Assembly: GCA_037127315.1 (NCBI GenBank)
Contig: JBBBDQ010000231.1
Coordinates: 433,001-497,000, forward strand
Source of the DNA: Ascarosepion bandense
Lineage: Eukaryota > Mollusca > Cephalopoda > Sepiida > Sepiidae
DNA: 64,000 bases
Direction: 5' to 3'
Shown in pieces: positions 42,180-53,089 of the stretch (within the stretch, counting starts at the first letter, position 1; each line of letters starts with the position of its first letter). Made by a program: the position numbers and the translations under genes. The notes below the pieces were generated by a model. The model was given only the letters and a program-made list of their open reading frames with translations, ran no database searches and had not been told where the DNA came from.

Positions 42180-42685
42180 TTCTTTAAATAATGACTGAGA
42201 TTCACACTTATGATTGCTATTGTCAAATTTTATTGAAGTAATTGGACTCAAATATTTAACGATGGAAGCGAGGTATAATCCACAGGTATTTCATAGTCTG
42301 AAAGCTTACTATGATCGTATTCAATAATCAGACTAAAGCGTATAATTCCTTAGAAAAATTAAATTTGGAAAACAGTCGAATATTCACGGGCATTGCAAGT
42401 AAATTATAATTTCGGAAAGTGAAAATTTCATTTCAAAAGTTTTCTAATTTTTCATCTATTATGAAGAAAATACGAACTTTAAGCAATATGGCCATCATAT
42501 ATTAAAAAAAATGAAGATGCAAATTAAAAACAGACGACAGTAAAATATGCATTAAAGTAGAAAGCGGTTAGTCACAATGCATTGTTCATTTCAATGTCTA
42601 CGTACTCACAGCCGCACATGCAGCTGAACCCTTACATACACTCTATATTATCAAGGAATTCCATTGGTGCCTTCTATTAGCATGC
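42180..42685. other. No gene recognised
   Basis: AT-rich unassigned sequence. Confidence 0.45.
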
Positions 42686-42689
42686 AGTA

Positions 42690-43090
42690 TGGCTGATGCC
42701 AACATCAAAAAAGTACTCGTTCAACCTTCTCGAGCTATCATTATCTGCTGACATAAAGTCAAGGCTATATTGAATGCATTGCTACGAAAAAGGTTGGTTC
42801 ACTGTGTGTGCTAGATGTTTGTTTTTTTCTTTAGAACGTGTCTTGGATATCTATAAGTCTACACTTTGTTCATGCTAAAAATATCACCGCCTCATTTGGG
42901 CTGGTACTCCCGCTACTTATCTTGTGATCCTTGATAAAAAACAGAAAAGAATCAGCAATATTATTAGCCCTGACCTGGGGTTCAAGCTTTACTTGCTTTC
43001 CTACCGACGTAAGGTTGCCTCTCTGTGCCTTTTCCATAAATACTTTCATGGTAATTGTTCGAGGCCTTCGCTATGGTACTTAGACATTTT
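42690..43090 (+). mobile_element. Jockey-like LINE (family J) fragment
   Basis: Reading in shifting frames gives the SADIK, KKVGSLC, IYKST, HRLIWAGTPATYL and KKQKRISNIISPDLGFKLYL blocks, then VASLCLFHKYFHGNCS. This is the post-RT domain of family J up to the HG.CS.EL motif, then it breaks off. Confidence 0.75.
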
Positions 43091-43099
43091 TAATTTAAG

Positions 43100-43790
43100 C
43101 GCTGTACTATATTGAAGGTAAGGTCCCACCAATTTTAGCTCAGCTGTAAATTGATGGCGCTCATGTCCACCACTGAGTTCTGATTCTTGAAAAATATGCC
43201 TGATGTTTTGAAGAACCACCTTAAAATGTTTTTTACACATTTTAATATACACATTACCTTCTTCATAAACTTCGCAAATACTTTTCTTTTTAACAGTTGA
43301 GGTACATTTTCAGTTTTAAAATATCTAGAAAATACTGCGTATTTGCATCCATCTTTTCATGTTTGGTTTCTGCTTCCGGCTTTGCCTTTTTTCGGTTCTT
43401 GGCTTTTCTAGGTCAGATCAAAAGATGCTTCAGATCCGTTTGCCCGATTTCAACGCACTTGATTATTTACAGGACGCAAGATCCTTCTTCTACAAATAGC
43501 AGCCAACTTTGAACACTTGTCAAGAGGACGTTGCTCAAACTCTTTCTAGACGTTTTACGGCCACTTGTGAAATCGATGCCATGTTAACTCGCTGAACTCG
43601 AGTGGGTCTAATATGATTCTTGGCAACCACCCATGACTTTAAGACCTCAGTGTAATAAGATTTTCTGCAACAAGGTCCGTCAGCATAATTTTATTCACCG
43701 TATTTGTACATAATGCAAACACTACATGATTTAGTGAAAACTCTACAAACATTATTAACAATTATTATTAATCATATAATTTCGGGCAAC
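43100..43790. other. No gene recognised
   Basis: Short open frames without known motifs (for example 43297-43512) are not supported as genes. Confidence 0.45.
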
Positions 43791-43794
43791 TTAA

Positions 43795-45330
43795 ATCTTA
43801 TGACAACTGTTACAAGTCGATGTAGAAGACACAGCTATGTGTCTTCCATTACTCTTACAAGTACATGTAGATAAAGTACACTTATAGAACTATTAAGTCT
43901 CTGACAACTAGATGTAAAGAAGGGACATCTGTTACACTATGATCTTTCTTACAACAACATATAGACAAGGAAGAACTATGAGAGTGTGATGTCTATTGCA
44001 ATTAGATGTAGTCAAGAGGCAGCTATAACATTATGATTTCTCTTAGATCTAGATATGGACAGAGGAGAGCTGCTGACTATATTTTCTCTTACAACTAGAT
44101 GTTCACAAAAGATATCTGTAAGACTTTGATAACACTAACCTCTAGATGTAGACAAAGGGCATCTATAAAACTATGATTTCTCTTACAAATAAATGTAAAG
44201 AAAAGATATCTATAAAACTATGTTTCTAACATGTGAACAAAAAAGAACTATGATTTTGCTTATAACTAGATGTACACAAAAGATATGTATAAAACTATTT
44301 TTAACAGATATATCTAGAAAAGGGACAGTCTATGATTTGTCTTACGACTACATGCGTACATGTGATATGCATAAAACGATGATGTCTCTCACAACTAGTT
44401 GTAGACAAAGGGACAGTTATTAGGCTGTTTTATTTTACAACTAGAAGGTGAACAAGAGATATGATGTTTGTAATGTCTAGATATATAAAACGGGCAGTTA
44501 TAAGCCCAATATTTCTGTTATAAAATGTGCACAAGAAATATCTATAAGAATATGATGTATCTCGCATCTACATGAACAGTAGGTACAACTATAAGTCTAT
44601 GATTTTTCACACAAGATGTCCGTAAGAGATGTTGTATACCTACCTGTATACAGTAATGGTATGTTTCTATCCACTTAAATAAATGAACACTACTGGGTGT
44701 CCATTTATTTAAAAGTATAGTAGTAAAAGACAATGATTATACTAACTAGCAGTTCACTAGTAGTGTATCTACTTCCCGCAGCGTGCGAGTCTTGTACTTG
44801 TTGATATACTATTATTTCCAACCTCCGTTTTTATTACTCATACATTAAGTTACGACAGATATCTTCTATGAGTATGATGTCACTCGCCTCGAGATGCAGA
44901 CGAGAGACAGCGATAAGGTTGCTTTCTCTCACAACTAAAGATGAACGAGAGATATCTACGAGACTGTGAGGCTTATAATATATAACTCTAGACAAGGGAG
45001 AACTATAAGTCTATATTTTTTTTCTTAAAACAAGATATGTACAAGAGATATCTATAAAACTATAATGTCTCTTGCATCTAGATGCAGACAAGGGACAACT
45101 AAATGTCTACGTTTTTTCTTACAACTAAAGAGGAACAATAGATATCTATGAGTCTATGACGATTCTAACATCTAGATGTAGCCAAGAGGAAGCTATAAGA
45201 TGATAAAATCTTTTACTACTTAATGTAGACATAAAGCACATGATTATTATTTCTATTACATTTCTATTAATGTTGTAGGCAATAAAATATTAGATTATGA
45301 CGATAAAACACGATGTCCATAGCGTCACTT
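43795..45330. repeat. Degenerate ~50-bp minisatellite with ~100-bp dimer
   Basis: Two related monomers alternate: one like caactagatgtagacaaggg followed by ac(a/t)gctataagactatg, and one like tagatgtacacaagagatat followed by ctataaaactatgatgtctc. About 25 or more monomers can be followed with substitutions and indels. No open frame runs through the array. Confidence 0.8.
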
Positions 45331-45334
45331 AAAA

Positions 45335-45615
45335 GTACATGTAGAACAACTAAATGGTCTTCAAAAAGTAATAAACAGTTATAAGAGAAAACTAATTGAG
45401 TCTACTGAAAAGAAATTTAACGCAGATAGTTAATTCTTCCGCTTAATCGTAAAACAGATTTTAATTGAACGACGAAATTACAGTTAAATACTAATCAAGA
45501 TGGTGGAACCATTTTTTTTTTTTTGGTTTTGTTTTTTTGGCTTCTTGCTTTAAACACAATTTTGATCTTCAAAGATGTAAACACAATGCCAACCTTTATT
45601 TGCTGTCGTCTTAAA
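45335..45615. other. No gene recognised
   Basis: Unassigned. Confidence 0.4.
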
Positions 45616-45619
45616 TGCT

Positions 45620-45705
45620 GTTCTTTTATTTTTTTCGACCCTTTAATGTTAGTGGCTTTGTTGTCTTGCTTGGGCTGAAATTTTTGAAAAACAAATAAAA
45701 ATATT
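45620..45705 (+). mobile_element. LINE family J 3' tail
   Basis: gttagtggctttgttgtctt then gcttgggctgaaatttttga resembles the J 3' terminus. Only the tail remains. Confidence 0.5.
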
Positions 45706-45839
45706 TTCCTTGTATAGTTGTAATTGTAGTTACCTTATTAATTGGTTATTAAGATAATAAATATCTGCATTAAACGGGTCACTTAATGCCAAAATTTAAT
45801 TTTCTTGGGAGCAGTAGTTATTTTATTTACGAAAATGTT

Positions 45840-46165
45840 TTGCTGGAATTACTTTCAAATGTATTTCTTGTAAATTATTATTTTTTTACAAATGCTTTGC
45901 AGGTATTTTTTTTACTATGAAAATTCATTGCTGATGTTTTCATTATGAAAATGCATTTTTATACATTCGTAGTGTTTTGACTCTAATTTAAGGATTATGG
46001 ATTTGTCCATATTTAGAGACCTAACAGGGGCTACCACGCCGGACCGAAAAGGACCTGGGAACAACAGCAATTAAAATATTGTCCTACTCTTTTGAAAACC
46101 TCATCTCCTGATCAGAGGTCTTGCTGCCGGTTGCAGTTTATCGTCATACCCAGGACGAGATATGC
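45840..46165 (+). repeat. Dispersed repeat DR1, copy 4
   Basis: AT-rich reiterated head (gaaaatgttttgctgg, tgctttgcaggt, gaaaattcattgctgatg), then the DR1 tail: gacctaacaggggctaccac, ggacctgggaacaacagca, gtcatacccaggacga. Confidence 0.75.
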
Positions 46166-46344
46166 AATGACATCAATCGTACAGCGGACAGCTAGCAAAA
46201 TAGATATTGACTATGTTGGATTAAATTTCGTATACTGATAGAGATCTCGATAGACATACTGAAGACATAATTCAGTAAAAGACCACGAGTCAGGTGATGA
46301 ATTTTTTGGGGTTTTCTTTTTCAACAAGTGTTCTAAAGCGGGAT

Positions 46345-46655
46345 GTGCGTTATGTGCGGTGAATATCAACTCAGAACAACAAATCGGCGTGCCGAGCTCG
46401 AATTCCAGTTGCATTCATTTCATTCACTTACGCACAAATATCCTTGGGAAAGGTATTACTCCGTCTTTTCCCTCTAGTTATGGATTAAATAATAGGATAG
46501 ATTAGTTCTATAGCCTTGGTTGGCAACCAGTCTTCTGTAGGAAGCAATGGCAACCTACTGCGGGATGATCTTCTGCCCATTAAGTCATTTCTCTTTCGAG
46601 ACAAGATCGCCCAAAGGGTGTATGACGTATGGCACTTAACTGACTGACTGTTCTA
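46345..46655 (+). mobile_element. tRNA-derived SINE, family S1, near full length
   Basis: Head with tgtgcgttatgtgcggtgaa (altered A box) and GAGCTCGAATTCC (B box). The S1 body follows (cttacgcacaaatatccttg, gttctatagccttggttggc), and the 3' end is ggcacttaactgactgactg. Confidence 0.8.
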
Positions 46656-46659
46656 GAGA

Positions 46660-46935
46660 GGACATTTTTCTCTCATATTTGCTAAGTTCATTTTCATCTC
46701 AGATCTGATCAAAAATGAACTGCACAATAAGGAGCAAGCTCATTATCTTAGCAAGTATTTACAAGAGTATTTTGCATATGATAAAAGATGGAGGCGATGT
46801 GTTTATGTGTCTCTTTTCTCGGTCATTATAAATTAGTTGCTTCTGCTTTAGGACATTTCAGACAAAGTCTAAGCATTGTTATCAGTGTTGCATTTTTATA
46901 TAAAAAAAACGATTCTCTAATCTGCACGTATTTTT
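46660..46935. other. No gene recognised
   Basis: Unassigned. Confidence 0.4.
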
Positions 46936-46939
46936 TTTA

Positions 46940-47560
46940 TTTTTTTATTTTTTATAAGCGTTTCACCCCGAGCAAGGCATGTCACTGCCACTACTGTGCA
47001 GGGGGTTACGTAGAGTGGAGAAAGGCTGATTAAATATAGGAAATAACAGAGGGTGGGTGATAGGCGGGTGAGGATACCGAGAATGAGGGTTGGGTAGATG
47101 AGAGTGTTGTGAGAATAGTTGGGAGTTAGTGTGATAGGAGGTGTCTATTGACCCTACATTTAAACACCTGGAGATTGTAACTGTCGGGAAAGCATACTTG
47201 TGGAAGGGAGTTCCACAGGCGGGAAGCGCAAGAAAAGAAGCTGTTGGAGTAGAATTTACGGTTACATCTTATTTGTTTAACTGTAAAAGGGTGGGACCTA
47301 GTTGCTAATCTAGTATCTTGTGTAAATTCGTGCTTAGGCGGCACCAGTGATCTAAGCTCATCGGAGCAGAAGCCATGAAAGTACTTGTAGAAGAGGCACA
47401 GGGAAGCTACATCACGCCGGTGTGAGAGCGGCTGCAGCCGGTCTGCCAAGCCAGTATCAACCACGTTACAGATCCTCCTTTGTATTTTGTCTGCGTCCCA
47501 AAAGAGTCTAAATGAAGAGTCTGGAACAAATAAACCAAACCTCTTATCAGCCAAACGTCA
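46940..47560 (-). mobile_element. Jockey-like LINE (family J), C-terminus and 3' end
   Basis: A continuous minus-strand frame of ~140 codons (47554-47126) reads DADKIQRRICNVVDTGLADR, LQPLSHRRDVASLCLFYKYF, HGFCSDELRSLVPPKHEFTQ, DTRLATRSHPFTVKQIRCNR, then LWNSLPQVCFPDSYNLQVFK and a stop. The 3' UTR ends at about 46960 (reverse complement of tttcaccccgagcaaggcat). It is the best preserved C-terminal domain of the family in the window, truncated upstream at about 47560. Confidence 0.85.
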
Positions 47561-47649
47561 GAATATATTCCACCTTACTTTAGTAGCAGTTTATCTGTAA
47601 ACACCTGCCTGCAATCGGCACATTTGATTGCTTTTCTTATGTAGACATC

Positions 47650-48125
47650 TTTTTCTTCTATGTGCGTTGTCGTTTCAGGACGTAGACGATCATTTCTATT
47701 CCTAGTGGCTTTTAGCACACTTTATCCTGTAACACTACGCAACCCCCGTTCTGTCATCCACCTACCTACTCATGCCCTTCAAAAATGTTATCCGCTGCTT
47801 TTCCCTGTCTCTCCTTACTGCTGTCTGGTCTGTTAGTATCAGGTTCTCTAAGCCCTCCTTCCTTCACATGTCCCAGAAATTTCAGCTGTCTTTTCCTGAT
47901 GCTCAGTATTAATCTCTTTTTCGTTTCCATCCTTTTCAAAACCTCATCAATGCTCACATGCTCGGGTCATAATATCCGTAGCATCCTTCTGTAGAACCAC
48001 ATTTCAGCTGCTTCAAATTTCCCCTTCGTTTTTTATAATATTGTCTAGAATTCACCGCCATATTGAAGAACTGACATCACACAGCTATCCAGTACTCTCT
48101 TCTTTGTTTGTAGTTTCCTGTCTCT
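47650..48125 (-). mobile_element. RTE-type LINE 3' end
   Basis: The minus strand has MSIDEVLKRMETKKRLILSI, RKRQLKFLGHVKEGGLREPD, TNRPDSSKERQGKAADNIFE and, further on, the final atcgtctacgtcctgaa string near 47690. The upstream part to 48125 has SECW-type remnants (antisense ctgacatcacacagctat). The tail near 47660 is a short GAAGAAAAAG run. Confidence 0.75.
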
Positions 48126-48204
48126 TAATTTGTGTATAAGTCTGAGAATTGATTATTTACGCAGCTAGAACCGTTGTTCTTATATTTATTGCTATGTTTA
48201 CGGC

Positions 48205-48555
48205 GTTTTGGGTGATGTACACCCCGGCCTTCGGGGGGACATGGTGGATATAAGTGTTAGTAAATTCCAGTGACTTGGGCCAAAGAGCTGTGATTTCAAG
48301 ACTTGGCTACAGATGGATTGAACAAATACCTTAGCGTGTTGAGTTAAAGAGAGATAACTACATAGCATCCGGAAGAGGCATCGCACATGGAACGAGAACA
48401 ATCTACCCCAATGTTCGAAATAAAGGGTTCGGTTCAAAATTGCTAGCATCGGGAGCGTTTGGATGTACAACGGCTGAAATGTCGTCAGCATGGCAATAAC
48501 AATAAGGTCAACAGTCCGAGCAATATAAATAATGTATCTACTGTCGCCATCTATC
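48205..48555 (-). repeat. Dispersed repeat DR2, copy 2
   Basis: Reverse-complement match to 21040-21360: caaagagctgtgatttcaag, catggaacgagaacaatct and gggttcggttcaaaattgct. It begins near a palindromic ccccggccttcgggggg-like motif at about 48222-48240. Confidence 0.65.
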
Positions 48556-48602
48556 TCTTTCTCACTCCCTATATATGTATATGTGTGGAGTGTGTGTGTG
48601 TT

Positions 48603-48603
<1 letters not shown>

Positions 48604-48648
<45 letters not shown>
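48604..48648. repeat. (TA)n microsatellite flanking the hammerhead repeat
   Basis: About 22 TA units with short TG and CA arms on either side (gtgtgtgttctta and gaacacacacac). Confidence 0.95.
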
Positions 48649-48650
<2 letters not shown>

Positions 48651-48831
48651 CACACACACTATTTACGCTCTCACACCCTGATTGAGTACTCTGGAAGAAT
48701 GGTAGTCCTTGAAAAACAGTACCTACTCTAGCATGTACGCATCCCTCATTCAGTAATGAATTAAAGCGCTCTGCCTATTGGGCGTGTATAATGATAATAC
48801 ACACGCTAAAAAGTATGCTACTTTCTACCGA

Positions 48832-48895
48832 GCGCCCATAGCTCAGAAGAATTATCGCCGACGGACGCCAATTCGGTCGTGTTTCAATCCTGGGT
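48832..48895 (+). promoter_or_regulatory. tRNA-like Pol III internal promoter (second locus)
   Basis: A box TAGCTCAGAAG (48839-48849) and B box GTGTTTCAATCC (48879-48890), in the same position relative to the hammerhead as at 34 kb. Confidence 0.65.
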
Positions 48896-48910
48896 AAAAA
48901 GCAATCGGAT

Positions 48911-48965
48911 GTCTAACCGTACTGATGAGCTGTGATACAGTGAAACAGATCTATCTGTGTATGAC
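48911..48965 (+). ncRNA. Hammerhead ribozyme motif, intact core (copy 3)
   Basis: CTGATGA is at 48922-48928 and GAAA at 48942-48945. Stem II is GCTG/CAGT (48929-48932 with 48938-48941, closing pair G-U). Stem III is ACA(GATC)TAT with one mismatch. C17 is at 48955 in an ATC context, which fits the NUH rule. Stem I (48911-48921 with 48956-48965) keeps the outer GTC/GAC pairs and the bulged T but has two mismatches. The core is complete; the stems are weaker than in copy 1. Confidence 0.7.

Positions 48966-48966
<1 letters not shown>

Positions 48967-49022
<56 letters not shown>
48967..49022. repeat. (TA)n(TG)n microsatellite
   Basis: Directly follows the hammerhead repeat, like the TA run after 34395. 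Confidence 0.95.
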
Positions 49023-49024
<2 letters not shown>

Positions 49025-49860
49025 ATGCGAAAACCATACCAACTATTTTATTCCTGGTATATATGTTGCCAGAGTTCGGCAATTCTCACTATGCCTCAAG
49101 TTATATCAGTGTCTTTTCCATAATTCAATTTTAATTTCCACACGTGACTATCCAGTTTGGAACAATATTTGAGATCTTTCATTTTAAATGCAGATTTATG
49201 ATTATTTCATCTAATCTTAAAATTCTCTTTGGTAGATCCTAAATATGTTTTACTTTGACTATTTATGTCATGTACCTTCTGCTTTGTTCATAAACCATTC
49301 TGTGTTCCAAAGACCGTTAAATGGGTGTTTGTTTTTGTCCCTAACAGTTACATTCCTTGTTAATAATGTTATTTTGGTTTCTGGAGTTTTGTTTTTTTTA
49401 TGTAATTTTCTGGATTACTTGTACAACTATAACTTAATTTGATTGGATTCTTATTAAAAATGTTCTTCATTTCTGAATTTTTTGGAAGTGTTTATTGATT
49501 AATTAAAAAAACAAATGTTCCTATCGTTTTATCCTATTTATTGTACCTCTAAGTTAAACGATAGGTTAAACCAAATAATGTTTCGATTTCTATTATTTTT
49601 CGTTTGTTTGTTTATTTGGCTGGTGTTTCGATTACAAAATGTTCTTATCGTCAGAATTTTAAGGCATTTTCATAATGTTTTTCTTTTCTTCAAAAACTAC
49701 TTTTTGTTTTAATCAATCTTTGGTATCCTGCGCTCTATTCCTTTCTTGATGTGTTTGATTATGCTTGTTGGATGGTTAAATCTTCTGTTTACTTACTTTA
49801 AAGTTGCGTTTGCTTTCATATATGGAGAGATACTGCCAATTTCTAAAATAAATTTTACAC
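49025..49860. other. T-rich, no gene recognised
   Basis: Phe/Leu-rich open frames of 62-71 codons here reflect T-richness; none has a known motif. Confidence 0.5.
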
Positions 49861-49864
49861 CTAA

Positions 49865-50980
49865 ATATTGTTTTTGTAATTATTTTATTCCAAGCAAAGC
49901 AGTACTGTCACTGGTGAGCAGGAGGATTACATAAAAAGCGTGTGGTGAGATAGAGAAACAAGTGAAAGGGGTGTCAGAAAATCGGTAGGAGTAAGGTGAG
50001 AACACTGATTTGAAGAGAGCTGCATGAGAGTAGATTTGGAAAGGGAGAAGAACATGATACAGTGGTTGTTAGGCAAAGGATACGAGTCAAGGACATAAGA
50101 GATGGCAATTGACATTGCATTTAAATTCTTGGAGATTCTAGCTCTCAGAGAAGCAAGTATGGGGAAAGAAATTCCTTAGGCGAAACGTGCGAGAAAAGAA
50201 GTTACTAGAGTTAAAATTGCAATTAGATTTGATCCGGTTTCACTGTAAAATGGTGGAGGTGGTTGCTACTTTAGTAGCTCGAGTAAATTCATGTAGAGGG
50301 GGATCCAGGGAGTTAGGCTCATCGGATCAGAAGCCGTGAAAATATTTGTAGAAGAGACAGACGGAAGCCCCACCCCGTTGGTGAGAATGTGACTGAAGTT
50401 GAGCTACCAGGTAGGGATCGATTACATTGCAGATTCTCCGTTGGAATTTTATCAAGAATCCCGAAATGAATAACAGAGTATCTGACTAGATATGACAGCA
50501 GTATTCAATGCACGAACGGATGGTAGATTTATATATGTGCAAGATGGATTCAGACGAGAAAACTCCCTGGTCCTATACAGTTAACCAACTTTCCTGGAAG
50601 CAGATTTAGCTATGGATTCAATGCAGTCATTCTACTTGAGATCCGCTGTGAAAGTTAGTCCGAGGAGGCGCAGTGTTTTGCTTTCAGGGAGACAAGCCTC
50701 ATCCATGTTGGTGAGGGGTAGAAACGATTGTCTATGGTAGTTAAAGGATAGCACCTTCATTTTGGAAGCATTAAAATTTACCAGGCATTTTTGTACCCTA
50801 GTCCAACACAGATTGGACGTCATTTTCAAAATCAACAGCGAAGTTTTCTTTGTCAGCCTCGACAGATTTCTTATTGAGGCGTGGGTAAATGGTGGTGTCG
50901 TTAGCGTAGATGCCTACTTGGGATCTGATAACATCAGGGAGATTGTTGATGAAGATCAGAATAAAGCGTAGAACGAGAAC
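49865..50980 (-). mobile_element. Jockey-like LINE (family J), RT end to 3' end
   Basis: On the minus strand from ~50975: FINNLPDVIRSQVGIYANDT with TIYP, where the RT active-site YADD reads YAND. Then comes VNFNASKMKVLSFNYHRQSF, LPLTNMDEACLPESKTLRLL and GLTFTADLK. A decayed post-RT domain follows between 50630 and 50100 (RRICNV, HRNGVGL-type readings and the LWN..P region), then a 3' UTR ending at 49870. The catalytic Asp-to-Asn change alone would abolish polymerisation; further stops and shifts confirm decay. Confidence 0.8.
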
Positions 50981-50984
50981 AGAG

Positions 50985-51315
50985 CCTTCTTATTTGTTTC
51001 AACTACTACTACTAGATCTAGATTTTGAGATAGTAGTTGAAACAAATATTTTTAATGGCGCGTCGATAGTAATATACTGTTTTCTTAATCCTTGTTGTTT
51101 TATTGATACTATTTTTCGTTCTCGTATTCTCTAACACTTTGCATCTTCATTGCATTGCACGTAGTGAAATGATCAAAAATAAAATGAAAAGAATAAGTTA
51201 TTTTATTTATATATGAAAAAATGTCATTTTTATGATGCCGCCAGAAGGATTTAATAATTCTGTTACTGACATAATATTAATAATAAAAAAAACAAAAAAA
51301 AAATTCAATTTATTC
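50985..51315. other. No gene recognised
   Basis: AT-rich, with a short inverted repeat around atttgtttcaactactacta and its complement near 51000-51045. Confidence 0.4.
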
Positions 51316-51316
51316 A

Positions 51317-51319
<3 letters not shown>

Positions 51320-51357
<38 letters not shown>

Positions 51358-51490
51358 CGGGTGAGACAAGATTAGTTAATGTAAACAAAAATGTAAGTTT
51401 ATTCAGCATGAACATAACATAAGTCTTATATAGATTAATTATTGATAGAAAAGCGATCTTCTGATATTAAATCAAATGTCATCATTAAAT

Positions 51491-51522
<32 letters not shown>

Positions 51523-51577
51523 GATATACATATATATATATATATCCATATTTATATTTTTATATATATATATTTTA

Positions 51578-51613
<36 letters not shown>
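51320..51613. repeat. (TA)n microsatellite cluster
   Basis: Runs at 51320-51353 and 51490-51613, with an unassigned ~130 bp piece between them. Confidence 0.9.
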
Positions 51614-51614
<1 letters not shown>

Positions 51615-51660
51615 ATATATATTTTTTTTTTTCGAAATAACAACATCACTTGAAAAGACA

Positions 51661-51737
51661 CAAAAAGTGTCGAAACAAAATAGCTACTTTTGTAGTGATA
51701 TTATAACATATCAATGTTATAATTTATTAATAAATAT

Positions 51738-51780
<43 letters not shown>
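51661..51780. repeat. Dispersed repeat DR4, copy 2, ending in (TA)n
   Basis: gtgtcgaaacaaaatagcta, ttgtagtgatattataacat, atgttataattta, then (TA)n, as at 17043-17176. Confidence 0.7.
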
Positions 51781-51781
<1 letters not shown>

Positions 51782-51889
51782 TTGTTTTAATGCGTATTTT
51801 CTTGCCCATATTCTAAATATAATTAAGTAGAGGTCATTCAAAGCGCTGGACTTTTGACTTAGAGTTGCAGTTAAATTCTACATTGTTTT

Positions 51890-52215
51890 TATGGTCGAAT
51901 GCGAGATCAGATGAACGCAACAGGCCCTCTGAATCTGCAAGGACAGATAAAATTCCCTTTATAAGAAAACATAAAAAGTGCCGGCATGCTGATACCATTC
52001 CTGAGCGCATGCGCCAGTGAACGCATTAAAATGAAAGACGGGGTATATGCTGTCAGGTGGAAGTGATTGCGCGCGCATAAGACGCCAATATAGCACAATA
52101 CGCATAATACACGGCTGAGACGCTTTGTGGCGGAGACGAGTAAATCCTCTCAACGGCGAGCGAGATCCTCGGTCAAGATACACATACAGCCACCGGTAGA
52201 AATATATGCCTCTTG
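51890..52215. promoter_or_regulatory. CpG-rich island with NRF1-type site
   Basis: GCGCATGCGC at 52005-52014 is the exact palindromic NRF1 consensus. CpG-dense strings surround it (tgcgcgcgcataagacgcc, acggctgagacgc, aacggcgagcgagatcctcg). The flanks are AT-rich microsatellites. Open frames of 63-74 codons on the minus strand have no known motif and probably reflect the base composition. A promoter or enhancer of a nearby host gene or non-coding RNA is an inference. Confidence 0.4.
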
Positions 52216-52219
52216 CGCC

Positions 52220-52615
52220 ATTCCTCTATGGAGTTACATATCTAATTGCAACATGTTTGTTTTTGTATAGCCGCATAGAAATATTCACACACATCCGTTG
52301 TCTAGATTGGCTAGCTAATCCCTGTAACAGACGCCTGCACAGTCACAGAAATGTCTATATACTCTAACCCACGGTCACAATGAATTTTGATTTCGTCCTA
52401 GCAAAATTACCGACAGATTCCGACCTAATTTGACTTTGACTAACTTGTGATACGCTTTTCATCCATATTTTCAAATGTGTCACATGCTGCAATCGTTTCC
52501 GTAGACCAGATAATATCCTGAAAAATTAAAGATGATGGAATTTGTGCAATGATCTTTCGATAATGAATGTTCTAGCCACTTGACCACACCCATTTATTAC
52601 TTATACGGGTCTTCA
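52220..52615. other. No gene; weak SINE head on the minus strand
   Basis: TGTGGTCAAGTGGCTAGAAC (minus, about 52592-52573) resembles an A box, but a convincing B box is lacking. Confidence 0.3.
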
Positions 52616-52619
52616 TCTC

Positions 52620-52620
52620 T

Positions 52621-52694
<74 letters not shown>

Positions 52695-52817
52695 TTGAGA
52701 GGAAAACTCACCATATAATTAAACGCTTATATATCCAACATTTGTTTCAACAATGTAAAATATGATTTTTACAATTGCCTGGTTTATTCATCAACGGTTT
52801 GAACGAAACAATACTTT

Positions 52818-52864
<47 letters not shown>
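52620..52864. repeat. (GATA)n and (TA)n microsatellites
   Basis: (GATA)n at 52620-52694 and (TA)n at 52822-52864. Confidence 0.95.
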
Positions 52865-52866
<2 letters not shown>

Positions 52867-53089
52867 CTTTTTCTTTTGGTTTTGAATGTCAAGTTAGTTA
52901 TTATTGTTGTTTTTTAGTTGTTGTTGCTGTTCTTGATGTTGTTGTATTTCCTTGGGATTTTGTAGTATACGTATTTCCTTACATCATTTATGACATCTTC
53001 CACTTATCATTTCTTGTAAAAAAAATAAAAAAAATAATTCTGATCCCACACATTTTATTGGTTTTTTCCTACAAGTTTCTGCACCTGAT

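Larger units (their letters stand above)
48658..48968 (+). mobile_element. Retrozyme/SINE-like repeat, dispersed near-monomer
   Basis: This aligns by eye with the 34079-34395 unit throughout: actatttacgctctcacacc, tgagtactctggaagaatgg, tcattcagtaatgaatta, acacgctaaaaagtatg, gagcgcccatagctcag, then the hammerhead and gactata(TA)n. The unit starts a few bases after the point where the preceding hammerhead would end. It is flanked by TA-rich microsatellites on both sides, as at 34 kb. Confidence 0.75.

Noticed and set aside
51907..52183. Arg/Pro-rich frames in the CpG-rich island as a host exon.
   Set aside because: GC-rich sequence lengthens chance frames; no splice sites or domain were identifiable.
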